Origin: Agriotes lineatus
Taxonomy: Eukaryota; Arthropoda; Insecta; Coleoptera; Elateridae
Assembly: GCA_940337035.1 (NCBI GenBank)
Contig: CALNHX010002964.1
Coordinates: forward strand, 1 to 64,000
Length of the DNA stretch: 64,000 bases
Reading direction: 5' to 3'
The translations under genes were made by a program, and so were the position numbers. Below are positions 23,941 to 36,800 of this stretch, one piece after another. A model generated the notes under the pieces. That model saw only the letters and a list, made by a program, of their open reading frames with translations. It ran no database searches and was not told the origin of the DNA. Position 1 is the first letter of the stretch. Every line of letters begins with the position of its first letter.

Positions 23941-25760
23941 TGCTATGATATGATATGTGTGTTTTTATTATTATTATTATTATTATTATGGAATAAAATA
24001 AATTAAATTAAAATTGTCTACCATACCAATTATTTTTCAAAGATCGGTAAATGTTACATTAAACTGACTAATCTTGGGTTCACCAAATTAACTAGTAATA
24101 TCTATGGTATTTTGCCCTCTTAAACATTGCATATAACCGTTATTGATAATATTTGCTAGCTCCAAAATTAAGAACATGAAAACTCAGCTCTCAGGTGTCG
24201 GGTTCCTTAAATTTATTTGAAAATGGCAGCACGCCACTGGGAAATAATATCAAAACTGCACTGCACCGGTGCTCGAGTTGACAGTTAACCTTGACCTACA
24301 TAAATTTTAGTTTGTGCGACTTTCTGCGTTGTGAAATGACTAGTAAAATCAAATTATGAGCAAATTAAAAATCAGGTGAGTTATGGATTGATTTTCGCGC
24401 CTTTGTGGTAGCGTCTGTACATTCTTTTGTTCTAGGAAAACCGGATCTTCGTTGTTTGCGCCTACTCTTTTGTTTCTTGCATTCTAACCTCCAAATTTGG
24501 ATTAAATTGAGATTTTTGGCTGATTATCGTTGCCTGGACAGAAACTAATGCTGGCCCTCGGTTGTGAAGCTCACGAGCCACAGGTAGGCTCATATGTTTT
24601 ACGCCCTTACGGTCGATTAATGAAAAGTCCCACACTAACCTCGCTCTTGCATCGGTAGCTGTTGCGGAAAGCCTTCCCTGGTGCCTGCGGTACCTGCGGT
24701 CGCCCTTTGATGCCGGTATCGCTGCTGGGACCCTCGGACAGCCTATCTCCACCTTCTGGACCCGTTCGTAGCCCTCCGAAACGCTGGGATCTCGATTGCA
24801 ATCTCCTCGGGTGCCTGCCGTTGCTGGTTCGTCGAAGGAGGCGTGAAAATTTTTTTCTCTTTTAAGATGGATCGCCCCTTTTTAACACCACTGGTTACAC
24901 ACATAAAACTGCACACTTTGGTAAAGTTTCAACTCTGTATCTATATTTTAACCATATAAAAACTTTAATTAATTGCAGAGTAAAAGGCAGATGCTGCTGG
25001 TGTCAACGTTTAATAATAATTGAATCTCCAAGCTTCTAAAAACAAATGAACATCAAAAATCAAATACAAGGAAATCAGCTTAGTACAAATTAACAACATT
25101 TAACATTAAGTTCATATTTTACAAACATTTAACTAAAACTCTTAATACTAAAATTATTGTCTTTCAAAGTAAATTGTTTATGACCTATCTTCTTGTCCAT
25201 TAAATTGTTTATAACAAATGTCTTTTTGCTCACATCACTTCATTGACTCACTAATAGCACTAAACTTGTCTATTTCCTGTTTACTGTTTCATTTTCTTCA
25301 AAAATAACTAACTGTGTCCTTTTTGCCAAAATCTCTTTTATGCTAATTTTGCTTGCATTATCCAATTCGTAAATCCTTTCTTACCTTAATCAAATAAGCT
25401 CACAACGTCAGTTTTTCTTTAATTACTGTACTAACTAACGCTTCATCTCAAGTTCTGCACAATTTGAATTCTTGTGTCAATTTTAACTAATTCATGTCTG
25501 GCTTCTACATTGCCAAACTTTTGAAATTATAATTGAAATCCTTTTATTAACTCCAACACTTGAAATTGAGTTCCCCTATTTGTATACTCATTTGAATGCT
25601 TTTAAAGTTAATCGTCCATTCTACCAGTATTATTCTGATTTAATAAAATTACATCACCTTTCCCAGTTATTTGCATTGCCTCGACTTTGTGCCTTTGTGA
25701 CTGTATTTTGTATTTTCTGTATTGCAACCAGAGCCGAGTACAGGGCTAAAGACCATCGCA
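23941..25760. repeat. 1.8-kb repeat of unknown class, copy 2
   Basis: Same block as 18470-20273, in the same orientation, with a longer TTA microsatellite near its start (about +16 bp) and about 15 point differences in the first 900 bp. It also starts TGCTATG, ends ATCGCA and has ATAT on both sides (before 23941, and 25761-25764). A 141-codon minus-strand frame of copy 1 (19404-18979) is broken here by a one-base indel, which argues against its being a gene. Confidence 0.7.
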
Positions 25761-25764
25761 ATAT

Positions 25765-28213
25765 GTGTACAAACAGATTCGGCAAGTTTCATCTTGGATT
25801 TGAACTCGAAATCTTTTTAACGCAAAGCCACATGCACTCCGATAAAAATCTGAAGGTGCGTTTCACGGCATAACATATAAATACTATATTCTAATTCATA
25901 TTTCATTAGGTAGTCGTTTTTACCTGTATTTTTACGTATTCTTGTATTTATTTGAATATCACCGTTCGCATGCTGTCGAGATCTTGTCTGTCATATTTGC
26001 TAGTTAAACCGGATTTGAGTCTAACAACGGAATATCTATCGTAAACACCCTGGAATTTCGTTTTTTTAACGTGTTCCACAGCATCTGCCTAGAGTATACC
26101 ACATTTCAAGTAGACGTGAAACATTCTTTGTAGAAATCATTCATAGAAACTTAATCCACCTTCAACTTAGCAAGATTATAGCAGAACATATTCACCAAAT
26201 ATTGGCCTGGTATTGTATTGAAACTTTGTCATTGCCTAGGCTGTGTGTATGTGTGAACGTAGTATAGTTCGGGATAGATATTATGTTTCAATCAACGTTA
26301 TTTTGTTTGATTAATAGTTTACTTACAAGATTTCCTACTTGCAATTTTGAGGTTATCGGTTACTTCGCTAGATCATTTATTCAACAAATGTGCTTAGCTT
26401 TTACTTCAAAAACCAACTGTGACAAATGGACGCATACAGTTCAAAGATTGACTACGAACAATCAGCGTCGATCTACACGCCGATAACGACATGTTTCTCT
26501 AGGACTGCATCGAAATACAGGTTGTCGATATACGCTATCGATGAGAAGACTTTGTTATTGCAATAAATATACGATCGAAGATTGGTATGAAATTTTGCGA
26601 TAACTAAATTAGACGGAATTGGAAATCTCGGATGGATAGGCTGCGCTTTGGAAAGCTGGGTATATGCGACAGTGGTAAGGGCTTCTCAAAAAATGACAAT
26701 AACATTTGCATACACCGAAAATATGTGGTTGATGAGCGCTGGCCGACTGATGATTGTTTTCCCGCCTGAACTTGGCGCGAAACAATTTTCGCAGTCTTTT
26801 CATCTCTTCTCCGGGGGCATTAAAAAGTCAGTGGTGGTTGATTTTTAAAATGACCTAATAATCAAGAAAACTGAGAAACCTGGAAATATGTAAGATGATG
26901 TGGAAATACCATACAAAATTCAAAATATGGTCGGAACAGAAAAATAATACTATGTGTCATATATCTTTAAAACGTAGTAAATTACCAATATTTTAAAATA
27001 CTTTTACGGGACGCCTTGTATATACTAAGTAGAGCAACACGTTTCTGGAAAAAGACACCGAACCAATATCTCTTACAAATAAACCCATATTTCCAAATGA
27101 GCTGGTGTCATTTAGGATTATGACACTCTTAAGGTCAATCTATTTCATTCTGCCTACAGCGGGGTCGATAATATTTCTATATCTGTTTAATTTTGAATTA
27201 AACAGGCATGAATTTTATTTTCTAAAATTTACGAAATCCAGTCGCACGTTTTTAAATGCAATTCTGATTTAATAGCAAGAAGTTTTTAATGCCGCAATCA
27301 CCAGTCTTTGCTTCATAATTACGAAATTTAATATGTTTAAATTAGATTAAACATATAGAAATTTCAGTCCAAATTTACGGAACATTATTCATAAGTTAAA
27401 AGCCAGTGTTATTTCGCAATCAGACGAGTTAAAGACCAGGAAAACTGCAGATCTGCACCTCATGCACAAAACCGACCTACAGCGGCAGGTTCAACGGGCG
27501 ACCTTCGCTCCAGCAGGAAATAAAACCGTTGAATTGCTACGTTGTTATTTTGTAATTGTAAACGCTTTTACCCAGTAAACTGTACATTTGAACTTTGATA
27601 TTGTTACTTCGTTAAGCATTCTTGTTTTGTATACATAGAAAATTTATTTTCGTAATAAAACAATCTGCATTTAATGATTGATTCATTCACTACCCCAATA
27701 CCAAGCCATAATACTGTCAAGACGTGAGGCTGCGTCTTATGGGGTAGTTTACTGTCGTCCCTTTCAAGTACCATTGACCACATTGGTTTAAAACGTAAAC
27801 ACAGTCTTATTTACGTGCTTGCGGGATAGAAGTAGCGCAAAGCCACGGATTCCTGATTACAGCCTCCAGGCAAATCTGTTCAATATCAGTTGCAGAAACA
27901 CCTTCTTGGAGCTATGTAAAACAATGTAAATAAATTTAATGAGGTGCCGATAAAATAAGTAAATGTCTATAAGAAAGTTAAGAAACTCAAACACGCAGTT
28001 TAGATTAATCAAATGTATGTATTAGTAATCACCAATATTAATCTAGTGAACAAAGCTCACTGGCCGAGAACTGGCAATTTCTATGATATACATTATATTT
28101 CAACCCTCTAAAATGTCTAAAACTTTTTTAATACACGGATAACATTGCCTTTGGAAGGCTCTAGTGTATGGATAGCTGTAATATAATTTATATACGCCGG
28201 TGGGATAAGTAAC
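25765..28213. other. AT-rich stretch, nothing firmly recognised
   Basis: 27640-27740 has a polyadenylation-like AATAAAAC and a small CTACCCCA...TGGGGTAG hairpin that could be an LTR end, but I found no second copy. Reading frames are short and without motifs. Confidence 0.3.
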
Positions 28214-28358
28214 TCATTACGTCACTCGTTTGACACTATTTCCGTTAAGTAATGAAGCCCATTACACGACTCAGTTATATAATGGCTTGATTACCTAACT
28301 GAATGGTGTAATTGCTTCATTACCTAACTGAAATAGTGTCAAACGAGTGAAGTAATGA
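28214..28358. repeat. 145-bp foldback element with 63-bp arms
   Basis: Left arm 28214-28277 and right arm 28296-28358 are inverted copies with roughly 88% identity, for example CACTCGTTTGACACTATTTC against GAAATAGTGTCAAACGAGTG. The loop is about 18 bp. Non-coding. Confidence 0.85.
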
Positions 28359-30156
28359 CATTTGCCTACTAAAATATTTTTGAAAATGACAGATTTGACA
28401 TTTATCTTATTGCACTTTTTTCAATTTTAGGCAGTTGTAGATAAAATTTTGTACAATACATGTGCGATAATGTATCATTAATATACTTGTGCGCTTACGT
28501 AACTCGTGCTGCGTACTCGTTTGTAACTTTACACACACATATTAATAATGCTCTTATCCCACTTGTATAGTAAATAACTATTATTATACAGTTTTAATAT
28601 TTTTATCTATAAGTAGATATTTTGAATATGCTTTATATTAAAGCTTAGCCTTTCAATTGAAGACCGATGCGCTTTTGCCCCTATAATTGCTGTGTTTGCA
28701 ACTTTAGAGGTGGAAGATATCTTTCTCGACTGTTATGTTGCCTTTTTCAGATATGAGAATTTTATAATTTTTGCTCCAGAAACTACGCAACGTGTTCTTA
28801 CGGAGTTTGATTGATGAAGGTTGCCACAAGGGCAGTATTCGTCCAGTATGGGATCGCCACAGTCGCTGGATTGCTTCAGCATACGGTAGTTTTTCGATGT
28901 AAAGCAAAATAACCACTGGACACCCAGAATCCAATGTAGGACTTGTTCATTATTAGTTCAGCACGGACTAATACCTAGTCAAATTTGTTCTCAGTTCTTA
29001 CTTTTCCCTCTATTTTCTGCGTTCTCCACGTAATTTTCTTTGCTGTTCACCGATATTCAGCTGCTTTTTCGTTTTTCTCCACGGGCGTTTTCACTAATGT
29101 TACACTTCGTTTAACACTTAATACTAATTTAGTATAATTTTGTGTAACAAGGGGTTGTTTTTAATAATCATAACTATAACGCCAACGTGAAATATTTTTA
29201 AACTTGTCATATCAGTGTGATATTAGAACAATACCCACGGACAACATCTAAGAAAGACTGACACTAAAAGCATTTCCAGAAAATTGATTCAGTAAATTGC
29301 CAATTCATTTCGTTTTCCACCAGATTCTGCCGACAAACCTGGTATTTTGCTATCACTTTTACTGCATCCGCACATTCGTTTTCTATTTTTGAGAACCCAA
29401 TTTTACATCTCATTAATTTTAACTTACAAGTACGACTCTCCCAAACAAAAATTCAAGCAAATTTGCTCATTAGACGGGCTTCGTGGATGTGTTGATCGCG
29501 TTCTCATTATGGGAGTTGAAATGCGACGCAGTGGCTCTTTCTGGTTTCATTAGACAGGCCCTTATTCCATTTCCCGAACTCATCCTGGGGTTTAAGCAGT
29601 TAATTCCGTTAAAAACGTCTGCTTAAAATTCTGCTCTCGAAAAGAGCCGGTGAATATTTATGAAATTTTAAAATACGTTTGCGGTTCGATTCCTCCTACG
29701 CGCAGCTCTTCATGCGAAGTAGAACGGAAGGAAATTTGCAGGTTTCAGAGCTTTAGGCAGAAGTTCGCATGTAGTTTTGTTTTTTGAAATTATAAAACCA
29801 TGTTTGTGTAAACGGTGCAAAGATTAATAATATAACGTTCCTCAACACTCTTCGTCAAAACGAGAACTGTCTTAGAAGTCCCATATTGTACTATTGCTGT
29901 TCAGGGTATTATGAAAGTCAAGGTAATAATTTTTACTGGTGATAGAGTTCGCCAAACTGAACAACTTTTCTATTTATCGGTTTTTCAACGGTATATTTTT
30001 TCAACTTTCCCTACATTTTGAAGCGCCGTTCAGTAAGAAAATGTAAGTTAAAAGTGAAAATGATAAAAATAATTATGCAAAGGCTAAACAGGTTTTGTCT
30101 TGCATAAAACGAGTGTAATACGGTAATAATAATAATCAGTTAACACAAAAAGGTGC
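28359..30156. other. Stretch without recognised genes
   Basis: A perfect tRNA B-box-like GGTTCGATTCC occurs at about 29682 but no A box or cloverleaf stands upstream. Otherwise only short frames are seen. Confidence 0.3.
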
Positions 30157-30396
30157 AGTTAGAGTACCGCGTTGGAGGCAAACCAATATTTAACCATACT
30201 TATCAAGCACTCGACGCCACCCTGATATGCCACATACTAGTGCCTTGTTATCTTATTGCTACATTTCGGATCATGTAAAACTTTAGCTTCACCCTTTGCT
30301 AGTTCCTAACAGAGTTCACATGGTGTTTGCCTTATACCTGTAATTAGGAAATAAAGTTTATTTTTAAAATCTGTTTTTCCGATTGAATCATTTAAC
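30157..30396 (+). repeat. Probable 5' LTR of a deleted errantivirus-like element (left end approximate)
   Basis: The stretch ends just before a primer binding site and holds a polyadenylation-like AATAAA (about 30350) near its 3' end. A related segment lies at 51345-51440, showing that it is a dispersed repeat. The left end (AGTTAGAGTACC) is a guess. Confidence 0.45.
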
Positions 30397-30414
30397 TGGC
30401 GCAGTCGGTAGGAT
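30397..30414 (+). promoter_or_regulatory. Primer binding site matching a tRNA-Ser 3' end
   Basis: TGGCGCAGTCGGTAGGAT begins with TGG and GCAGTCG, the complement of a serine tRNA acceptor stem plus CCA. Serine tRNA priming is known for a branch of insect errantiviruses. It lies only about 370 bp before pol sequence, so gag is deleted. Confidence 0.65.
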
Positions 30415-30769
30415 GGTGTGCGGTAAAAAAAACCTCTTTCGCATAGTGTTGGAAAAATAGAGACATGTGTGCAACTTTAGAGTTTCAACTCCTTCAGCGT
30501 TGATCTTCAACCATTCATTCGAGGACATCAGAAACAGCATCTCTGTAAGCAGCAAAAGATCGCAAAATTAATAAGGTCTACAAACCAAGTAGGTGTCAAA
30601 TTCGTTTTTGCCTTTCCCCGACTCTCTGTTTAAAGATTTTAGGGAAGATATGGTAGTGTACAGTTCATTGTAGACAACTTAGGATTTAAAAGAATATTTT
30701 TTTAATTAATCGTTTAATTAAAATATTTAACAACTAAACAGTAATTATAATTAATAATAATATATTCAT

Positions 30770-31694
30770 GATTGAAATTGACGATATTTTGGATTAGTTA
30801 AAAATTGCTATTATAGATCTTTGTACCCAATTTTCAGACATTTTTCTTGAACCAGGCTATAAATTAACGTTTACCTCTAAAATAAAGCACGCTATGAAAA
30901 CCATAGATGAAATACAGGCACACACCAAGTCATATAAATACGCATAAGTGCATAAACGAGAACGACCCATTCAAGAAATTCTAGAAAGAGGAATCATTAG
31001 GTCCTATTGTTACCCATGGTCATCTCCTATTTGGATAGTGCCGAAAAAAGTGGACGCATCGGGAAAACAACAATGGAGAATAGTAGTGGGCTATCACAAA
31101 ATTAACAAAAAAACAATTGACAAGAGATACCCTCTTCCTAATATTAATGATATTCTGGATGCTGGTGCTTGATTTAGCTAGCGAGTTTCACCAGATAGAA
31201 ATGAGTGAATGTTCTATTCAAAAGACCGCTTTTAAGGTCGAAAATGCACATTTAAATATTTACCGGTCCTGTATGGATTAAAAAATTCCCCATTGACCTT
31301 TCAGAGAGTGATGCACGACGTTTTAAAATATCTACAAAGTACAATATGTATGGCTCATATAGATGACATAATTATATTTAGTACACGTTTGCAAGAACGT
31401 GTTCAAAATATCAAGTTAGTATCTTCCAAATTACGCAAAGCACAACTAAGTTAGATAAATGTGAATACTTGCAAAAGGAAGTAGAATTTAGGTCATATTA
31501 TGACACCAGATAGCATTAAATCAAACAAAAAGAAAATAGAAGCCATAAGAAAATGTATCATTCCACTTACACAAAAAGGAATTAAATCGTTTCTTGGTTT
31601 ATTAGGTTATTATCGTAAATTTATACAGAATTTTGCTAAATTAACCAAGCCAATGACGCTATATCTTAAGAAAAATTATAAAATAAAACACACC
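30770..31694 (+). pseudogene. pol: Errantivirus-like (Ty3/gypsy) pol fragment: reverse transcriptase
   Basis: Frames on + give FSDIFLEPGYKLTFTSKIKH (about 30835-30890), SSPIWIVPKK (about 31020), WRIVVGYHKIN, DKRYPLPNIN, LYGLKNSPLTFQRVMHDVL (about 31275-31325), AHIDDIIIFS (active site, about 31355) and the tether-like SFLGLLGYYRKFIQNFAKLTKP (about 31590-31650). Several stops and frameshifts are present. Protease, RNase H and integrase are absent. The sequence stops abruptly at about 31694, where RTE-type LINE sequence begins. Confidence 0.75.
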
Positions 31695-32512
31695 TAAGAA
31701 TTTATCCAAAACTACAGGCCAATCAGCCTGCTCTCCCAAATATATAAACTATTTATGCAAATCATTACTAAAATTATAACAGCGAAATTGGACTTTTATC
31801 AGCCATGCGAACAGGCGTGCTTTCGTGTGGAGTATGGCACCAACGATCACCTCCACACAATAAAAATCCTCATTGAAAAATGTGTAGTGTATAATCAGCC
31901 TTTAGTCCTCGTCTTTATAGACTACGAAAAAGCGTTTGACACAGTCTACCACCACAGTATGCTCAAAGCTGTTGCTGACTGCAGAATTGACTACCGCTAC
32001 GTCAATATTATCAAACATGTGTATGAAAACGCAAACGCTTTTATCATGCTTCACGAAGACACTTCTGAATTCAAAATAGAACGGGGTGTGCGTCAAGGCG
32101 ATGTTATCTCCCCCAAATTATTCACCACCATCTTTGAATATATGTTCAAATCCACTGAAATTGAGAATCTGGGCATCAACATTAATGGCGAAAAGCTCAG
32201 TCAACTACGTTTCCCTGACGACCTAGTACTAATTGCGGACTACTTTGATGAGGCGAAAAAGATGCTACACGAGCTAGAACTAGCATCCAAAAGGGTCGGT
32301 CTGAACATCAATATCAGCAAGACGAAGCTCATGACAAACTTAGTTGCCAGTGAAAACCTAGTAGTCAACAAACTAAGCATTGAACAAGTGTACTGGTATA
32401 AATACCTGGGTCATGAAATTCGTGTGGGAAGAGATAACCAAACATGTGAGATTGGCAGAAGAATAGGGCTAACCTGGGCAGCCTTTGGAAAATTGAAACA
32501 CATTTGGTAAAC
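31695..32512 (+). pseudogene. RTE-type LINE reverse transcriptase fragment fused to the gypsy fragment
   Basis: An open frame of about 250 codons carries NYRPISLLSQIYKLF (about 31708), FIDYEKAFDTVYHHSM (about 31914), ERGVRQGDVISPKLF (about 32080) and LRFPDDLVLIAD (about 32205, F/YADD box with Ala to Pro), then ELASKRVGLNINISKTKLM. It lacks the endonuclease and the C-terminal domain, so it is truncated at both ends. It is closely related in layout to the RTE fragment at 7535-8995. Confidence 0.75.
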
Positions 32513-32514
32513 TG

Positions 32515-33135
32515 GTCAGCCAGCTTATTATCTGCAATATCTGTAGGACCTTTGTATCAAATAAATGTGATGTTACTCCATAGGAGGCTGGAGAATGTAG
32601 ACTTCACATCCAGAACCGCAGTCTTCCTTTTTATATCCATCAGTATAAAGTGTTATTTTATCGGTATAATCACTAAGTATGAATTTGTTGTGACTCCGAA
32701 TATTGAGGGATTAAGATTGTAGGTTTCATCAATAGAGGTTTGTAATCAACGTTATAAATAGACAACTTTTTATTATATTTGTAAATATTTGGAGTATTGT
32801 TCGTTTCCAGTGAACCATCTACTAGCAAGGGTGTTGTTTTGATTTTCCAGACTCTATTTGTTAAGTTTTCAATAGATAACCCATACACATAAGGGTTGGA
32901 TTACTGTAGAATCGCGAGATCTTAATCTTATTATGCATTTCATTAATATAAATTCTCATAAGTTTTCCGTATGAATTTCTTTCCAGCGAGCAACACGGGA
33001 TGGAGTAGATTTTATAGCTCCAAGCCATATCCTAAGACAATTGTACTGAATTCGATCAACCTTGAATAAATTACAATCACTTGCTGATCCATAGAGAACG
33101 CAACCGTAAGCTGTTGCCGTTTTCACATTTGTTCC
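32515..33135 (-). pseudogene. Jockey-type LINE fragment: RT C-terminal part and start of RNase H
   Basis: The minus strand reads YGCVLYGSASDCNLFKVDRI (about 33110), QYNCLRIWLGAIKSTPSRVA, then LTNRVWKIKTTPLL and YNVDYKPLLMK (about 32740), and near 32650 DGYKKEDCGSGCEV, the start of an RNase H domain. This order is known for Jockey and related LINEs. Stops and frameshifts make it a relic. It truncates the RTE fragment that ends at 32512. Confidence 0.6.
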
Positions 33136-33268
33136 TCACATATTAGACATGTTTTGACCATAAGACTTTGGGATCTAAGAGAATGCCAAGCTATTTGTAT
33201 TCTACGACAATTGGAATTACATATCCTGCTATTTTTATATTATCAATCGTACGTAACCTATGTTATTG

Positions 33269-33658
33269 CATGGTTCATAGAATACAAGGTGCAACGCTCT
33301 GGAGAATGGATGCATTGTGAGCGGAGCCTCAAATTCAACCAATAAGAAATGCGCCCACAAAGGGCACGAATGGTAGTACTGAAGTGTATTGTTGAAGACG
33401 ATGTCTAGGTCAAATTCGAGGTTAGGTTTTGTGGAAGTTTGTGGCAGACTGACAAAAAACCTAACCTGTTAACTTCGAATTTGACATCGACTGACAGTGC
33501 CAGCAACAATATACGATCGCGGTCATGGTTACACCATGATCGCGGCCATGATGGATTTTCTGAGTAGACGCATTGGGGATTGGTTGATTTCTCCCCTCTA
33601 CTTTCTGAACGACTGCGCATCTCCCGAAACATTTCACCTTGTATTCTTTACACCATGG
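33269..33658. repeat. About 390-bp imperfect foldback, family shared with 60246-60509
   Basis: The outer ends CATGGTTCATAGAATACAAG and the reverse complement of CTTGTATTCTTTACACCATG pair, and so does the core GTCAAATTCGAGGTTAGGTTTT with AAACCTAACCTG...CGAATTTGAC. The core recurs in the foldback at 60246-60509. Arms have diverged and carry indels. Non-coding. Confidence 0.7.
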
Positions 33659-33887
33659 TCTAGTGAATATCATAATGGCAGATTTTTCAGGGGAATATAG
33701 TCAGTCTGTGATCTATTGTTTAGGTATTTACAGGTCGCATGATGTCCGCGCAACCATCATCAAAATTTTGACTATGGAAATATAAATATTATCAACATAT
33801 GGTATATATGTTACAGTCTTCAAACATACCATGTAAACTTGCTGAAAATACATTGAAAAGAATAAGAGTTAATACAGAGCCTTGTAA

Positions 33888-33895
33888 TTCCATAC
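33888..33895. repeat. Left 8-bp target site duplication of the hAT element
   Basis: ATTCCATA, repeated exactly at 37567-37574 directly after the right terminal repeat. Eight-base duplications are diagnostic of the hAT superfamily. Confidence 0.9.
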
Positions 33896-36800
33896 AGGGC
33901 CGCGCCAAGCCAGTGTGCAATGTGTGCACCGCACACGGGCGGCCAAATTCAGGGGCGGCCAAAAAGGTTTAAAAATTATATACAAATTACAAAAAATAAA
34001 TAAAAAATGTACAATTTTTTTTACTTTACAAATTTTAGAAGTTCAAAAATATGTACCTATATAGGTATAAAAAATGTTTATTGTGTAAATGAACACCTGA
34101 TAATATGGTTACATGGATTATTGTTTATGTAAATTCTCGAAGTTAGTTTTTATTCCGTGGCGGCTAATTGTTAAACGAAGCCAACTTGAAGGAACGCTTT
34201 CCATGCATCTTTATGCAATTATTACACAAAAGCCGGATATTTATCAGAAGCAAACAAACGTGACTTTTCAGAAAACCGGCGGCTGGCGGCTTTTATTGAC
34301 TGTGAAACATATCGTATTTATGAAGTAGGTATTTATATTATTTTTGATTTGGGTGTCGGCGATCTCTTTTGTCGGTAAGTACCTAATTGTTTACAGCTGA
34401 TTTTAAGAAATATAATATTATATGATGCTTACATTGATGCTGTGGTAATATGGGTGCAATGATAATTATTTGGTCATTTAATTTTTGAATTGGCTGCAGA
34501 GAAGATCGAGTAGAGAAAATTAATTTTGTTAGTGATTGTGTTTTGAAGAAAGTTGAAGAAAAGTTATAAATATGGTAAGTACCTACAACCTACATACATA
34601 TCAATCATATATCAATCAATACACAGATAGTTACCTACATAGTCTTAAATTGTATTAAGTAATAAAATTGTTATAATTTTTCTGGAACAGAAAAACGAAA
34701 AGGCTGTCGGGTTTTCAGTATCGAAAACAAAGTCTACAAAAAAAGAAGAAAAGAAAAAACTGGCCAATACTTTAGAAAAATATTTGAAGCCAGAAAATGT
34801 GTCAGCGGAAGCATTAGAATCAAGCTCTAGTTCTCTTTCCGGGCCACTTAATGAGCCGTGCGTCCAAGAAGTCGAAATGGAAATTATGAGGGAAGATTCC
34901 GAATCTGGGGAAGAGAAGGTGACTTCATCTGACTCGGAGTCTCCAAAACCAGAGAGAAGAGAAGTTGGTGACGCTGAAGAAGCCAGCACGTCATCCTCAT
35001 CAAGGCTTTCTGAACTAAAGAAATTTGGCTGCTCATCAGATTCACAGCAGTCGCAGCAGGACACAGCAACCTCAGATGATCCTGGAGAGTGGCCTGAGAT
35101 AATATCAACAACATTAACAAAAATTTTAGTAGAAAGAGGGCCTGTTCAGGTAACGCAATTTAATTTCCCAACTAATGAAAATGGTCGAAGGTTTTCGAAA
35201 AAAAAATTTTACCGTTCTCTTCCAAATTGAGAAGAAATTAATAGACCGTGGTTAGTTTATTCAATAAAAAATAATGCAGTTTATTGCTTTTGTTGTACAA
35301 TATTTGGCAAAATTAAAAACAATTTTTCGCAAAAGGAAGGTGTTTCTGACTAGCAGCATTAATTTGTCACTATTGATTTCAAGGCACGAAAAAAGTGATA
35401 CTCACAATGCAAATGTTAAAAATCAGTTAGAACTTATAAAGTTGTTATCAAAAGAACAAACTGTAAACCAGACGCAACTACGTTTGTTGAATGCAGAAGC
35501 AAAGCACTGACATGCTGTGATTGATAGAATAATTTTAATAATACAATATTTGTCACGACAGTGTCTTGCTTTACGCGGGCAATCTAATAAATTATTTGAA
35601 AGCAATAACGGTAATTTTTTAAAAGCTGTTGAGATGATCTCAAAATTTGATTCTGTTATGTCAGAACATGTGTTTCGGACTCAAAAGTCACAAAAAGATG
35701 AAACACGAATGGTAAATTATTTAGGGGACAAAATTCAGAATGAAATAATAGATGTCATTGGTAACAAAATTAGAAATAATATTTTGGATTTAATTAGAAA
35801 ATGTAAATAATATTCTATCATTCTTGACTGTACACCGGATATTAGTCATATCGAACAAATGACTATAATTTTTAGATTTACAATGTTGAATGAGTCCTCA
35901 AAAAAAATTGAAATACGCGAGCATTTTATAGAATTTTGTCCTATTAATGATTCAAATGGAGTGGGTTTAAGTGAATTTTTAATGGATTTATTTTCAAAGT
36001 TGAATTTAAATATTTACGACATGCGTGGCCAAGGGTACGATAATGGGGCAAATATGAGCGGCAAACATAATGGTTTGCAAAAAAAAATTTTAGAAATAAA
36101 TCCGCGAGCATTTTTTGTGCCGTGCACAGCCCATACATTAAATTTAGTAGTGAACGATGCTGCTAAAGTTTCTTTGGAGACTTCTGGTTATTTTGATATA
36201 GTTCAAGAATTATTTGTTTTTTTTCTGCGTCGGTAAAAATATGGTCAATTCTGAAAAAACACACAACAAATTTAAATTTAAAACCACTTAGTGATACACG
36301 GTGGTCTAGTAGAATAGACGCTGTGAAGCCCCTGCGTTACCAAATTGGGCAAATATATGATGCATTGGTAGAAGTAATTGAAGATCGTTTATCCGTACAA
36401 GACCACAGTGCTTCACATCAAGCCAAATCTTTGGCATTAAAAATTCAGGGTTATAAATTTTTGTGCTCAACAATTATTTGGTACAATATTTTAATCAAAA
36501 TTAATGTTTTGAGCACGATGATGCAAGATCTTACTATAAATATAAAAACTTGCTTAGAGCATTTTAAAAATGTGTTAGATTTTTTCTTAGCTCTTCGATC
36601 AGATGAAGAATTCAATAATGTTCTTACTGACGCTAATACACTTGCGGATGAACTCGGTATTGAACCTAATTTCCCTGCTGTTCAGTCTGTTAGACCACGA
36701 AGAAAACCCAGACAATTTGATTATGAACACAGTGATGAACCAATTATTGATCCAAAAAATTATTATAAAGTTAACGTTTATTTTAATATATTAGATCAAA

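Noticed and set aside
29680..29700. tRNA gene suggested by GGTTCGATTCC
   Set aside because: Only the B box fits; no A box, acceptor stem or cloverleaf could be drawn around it.
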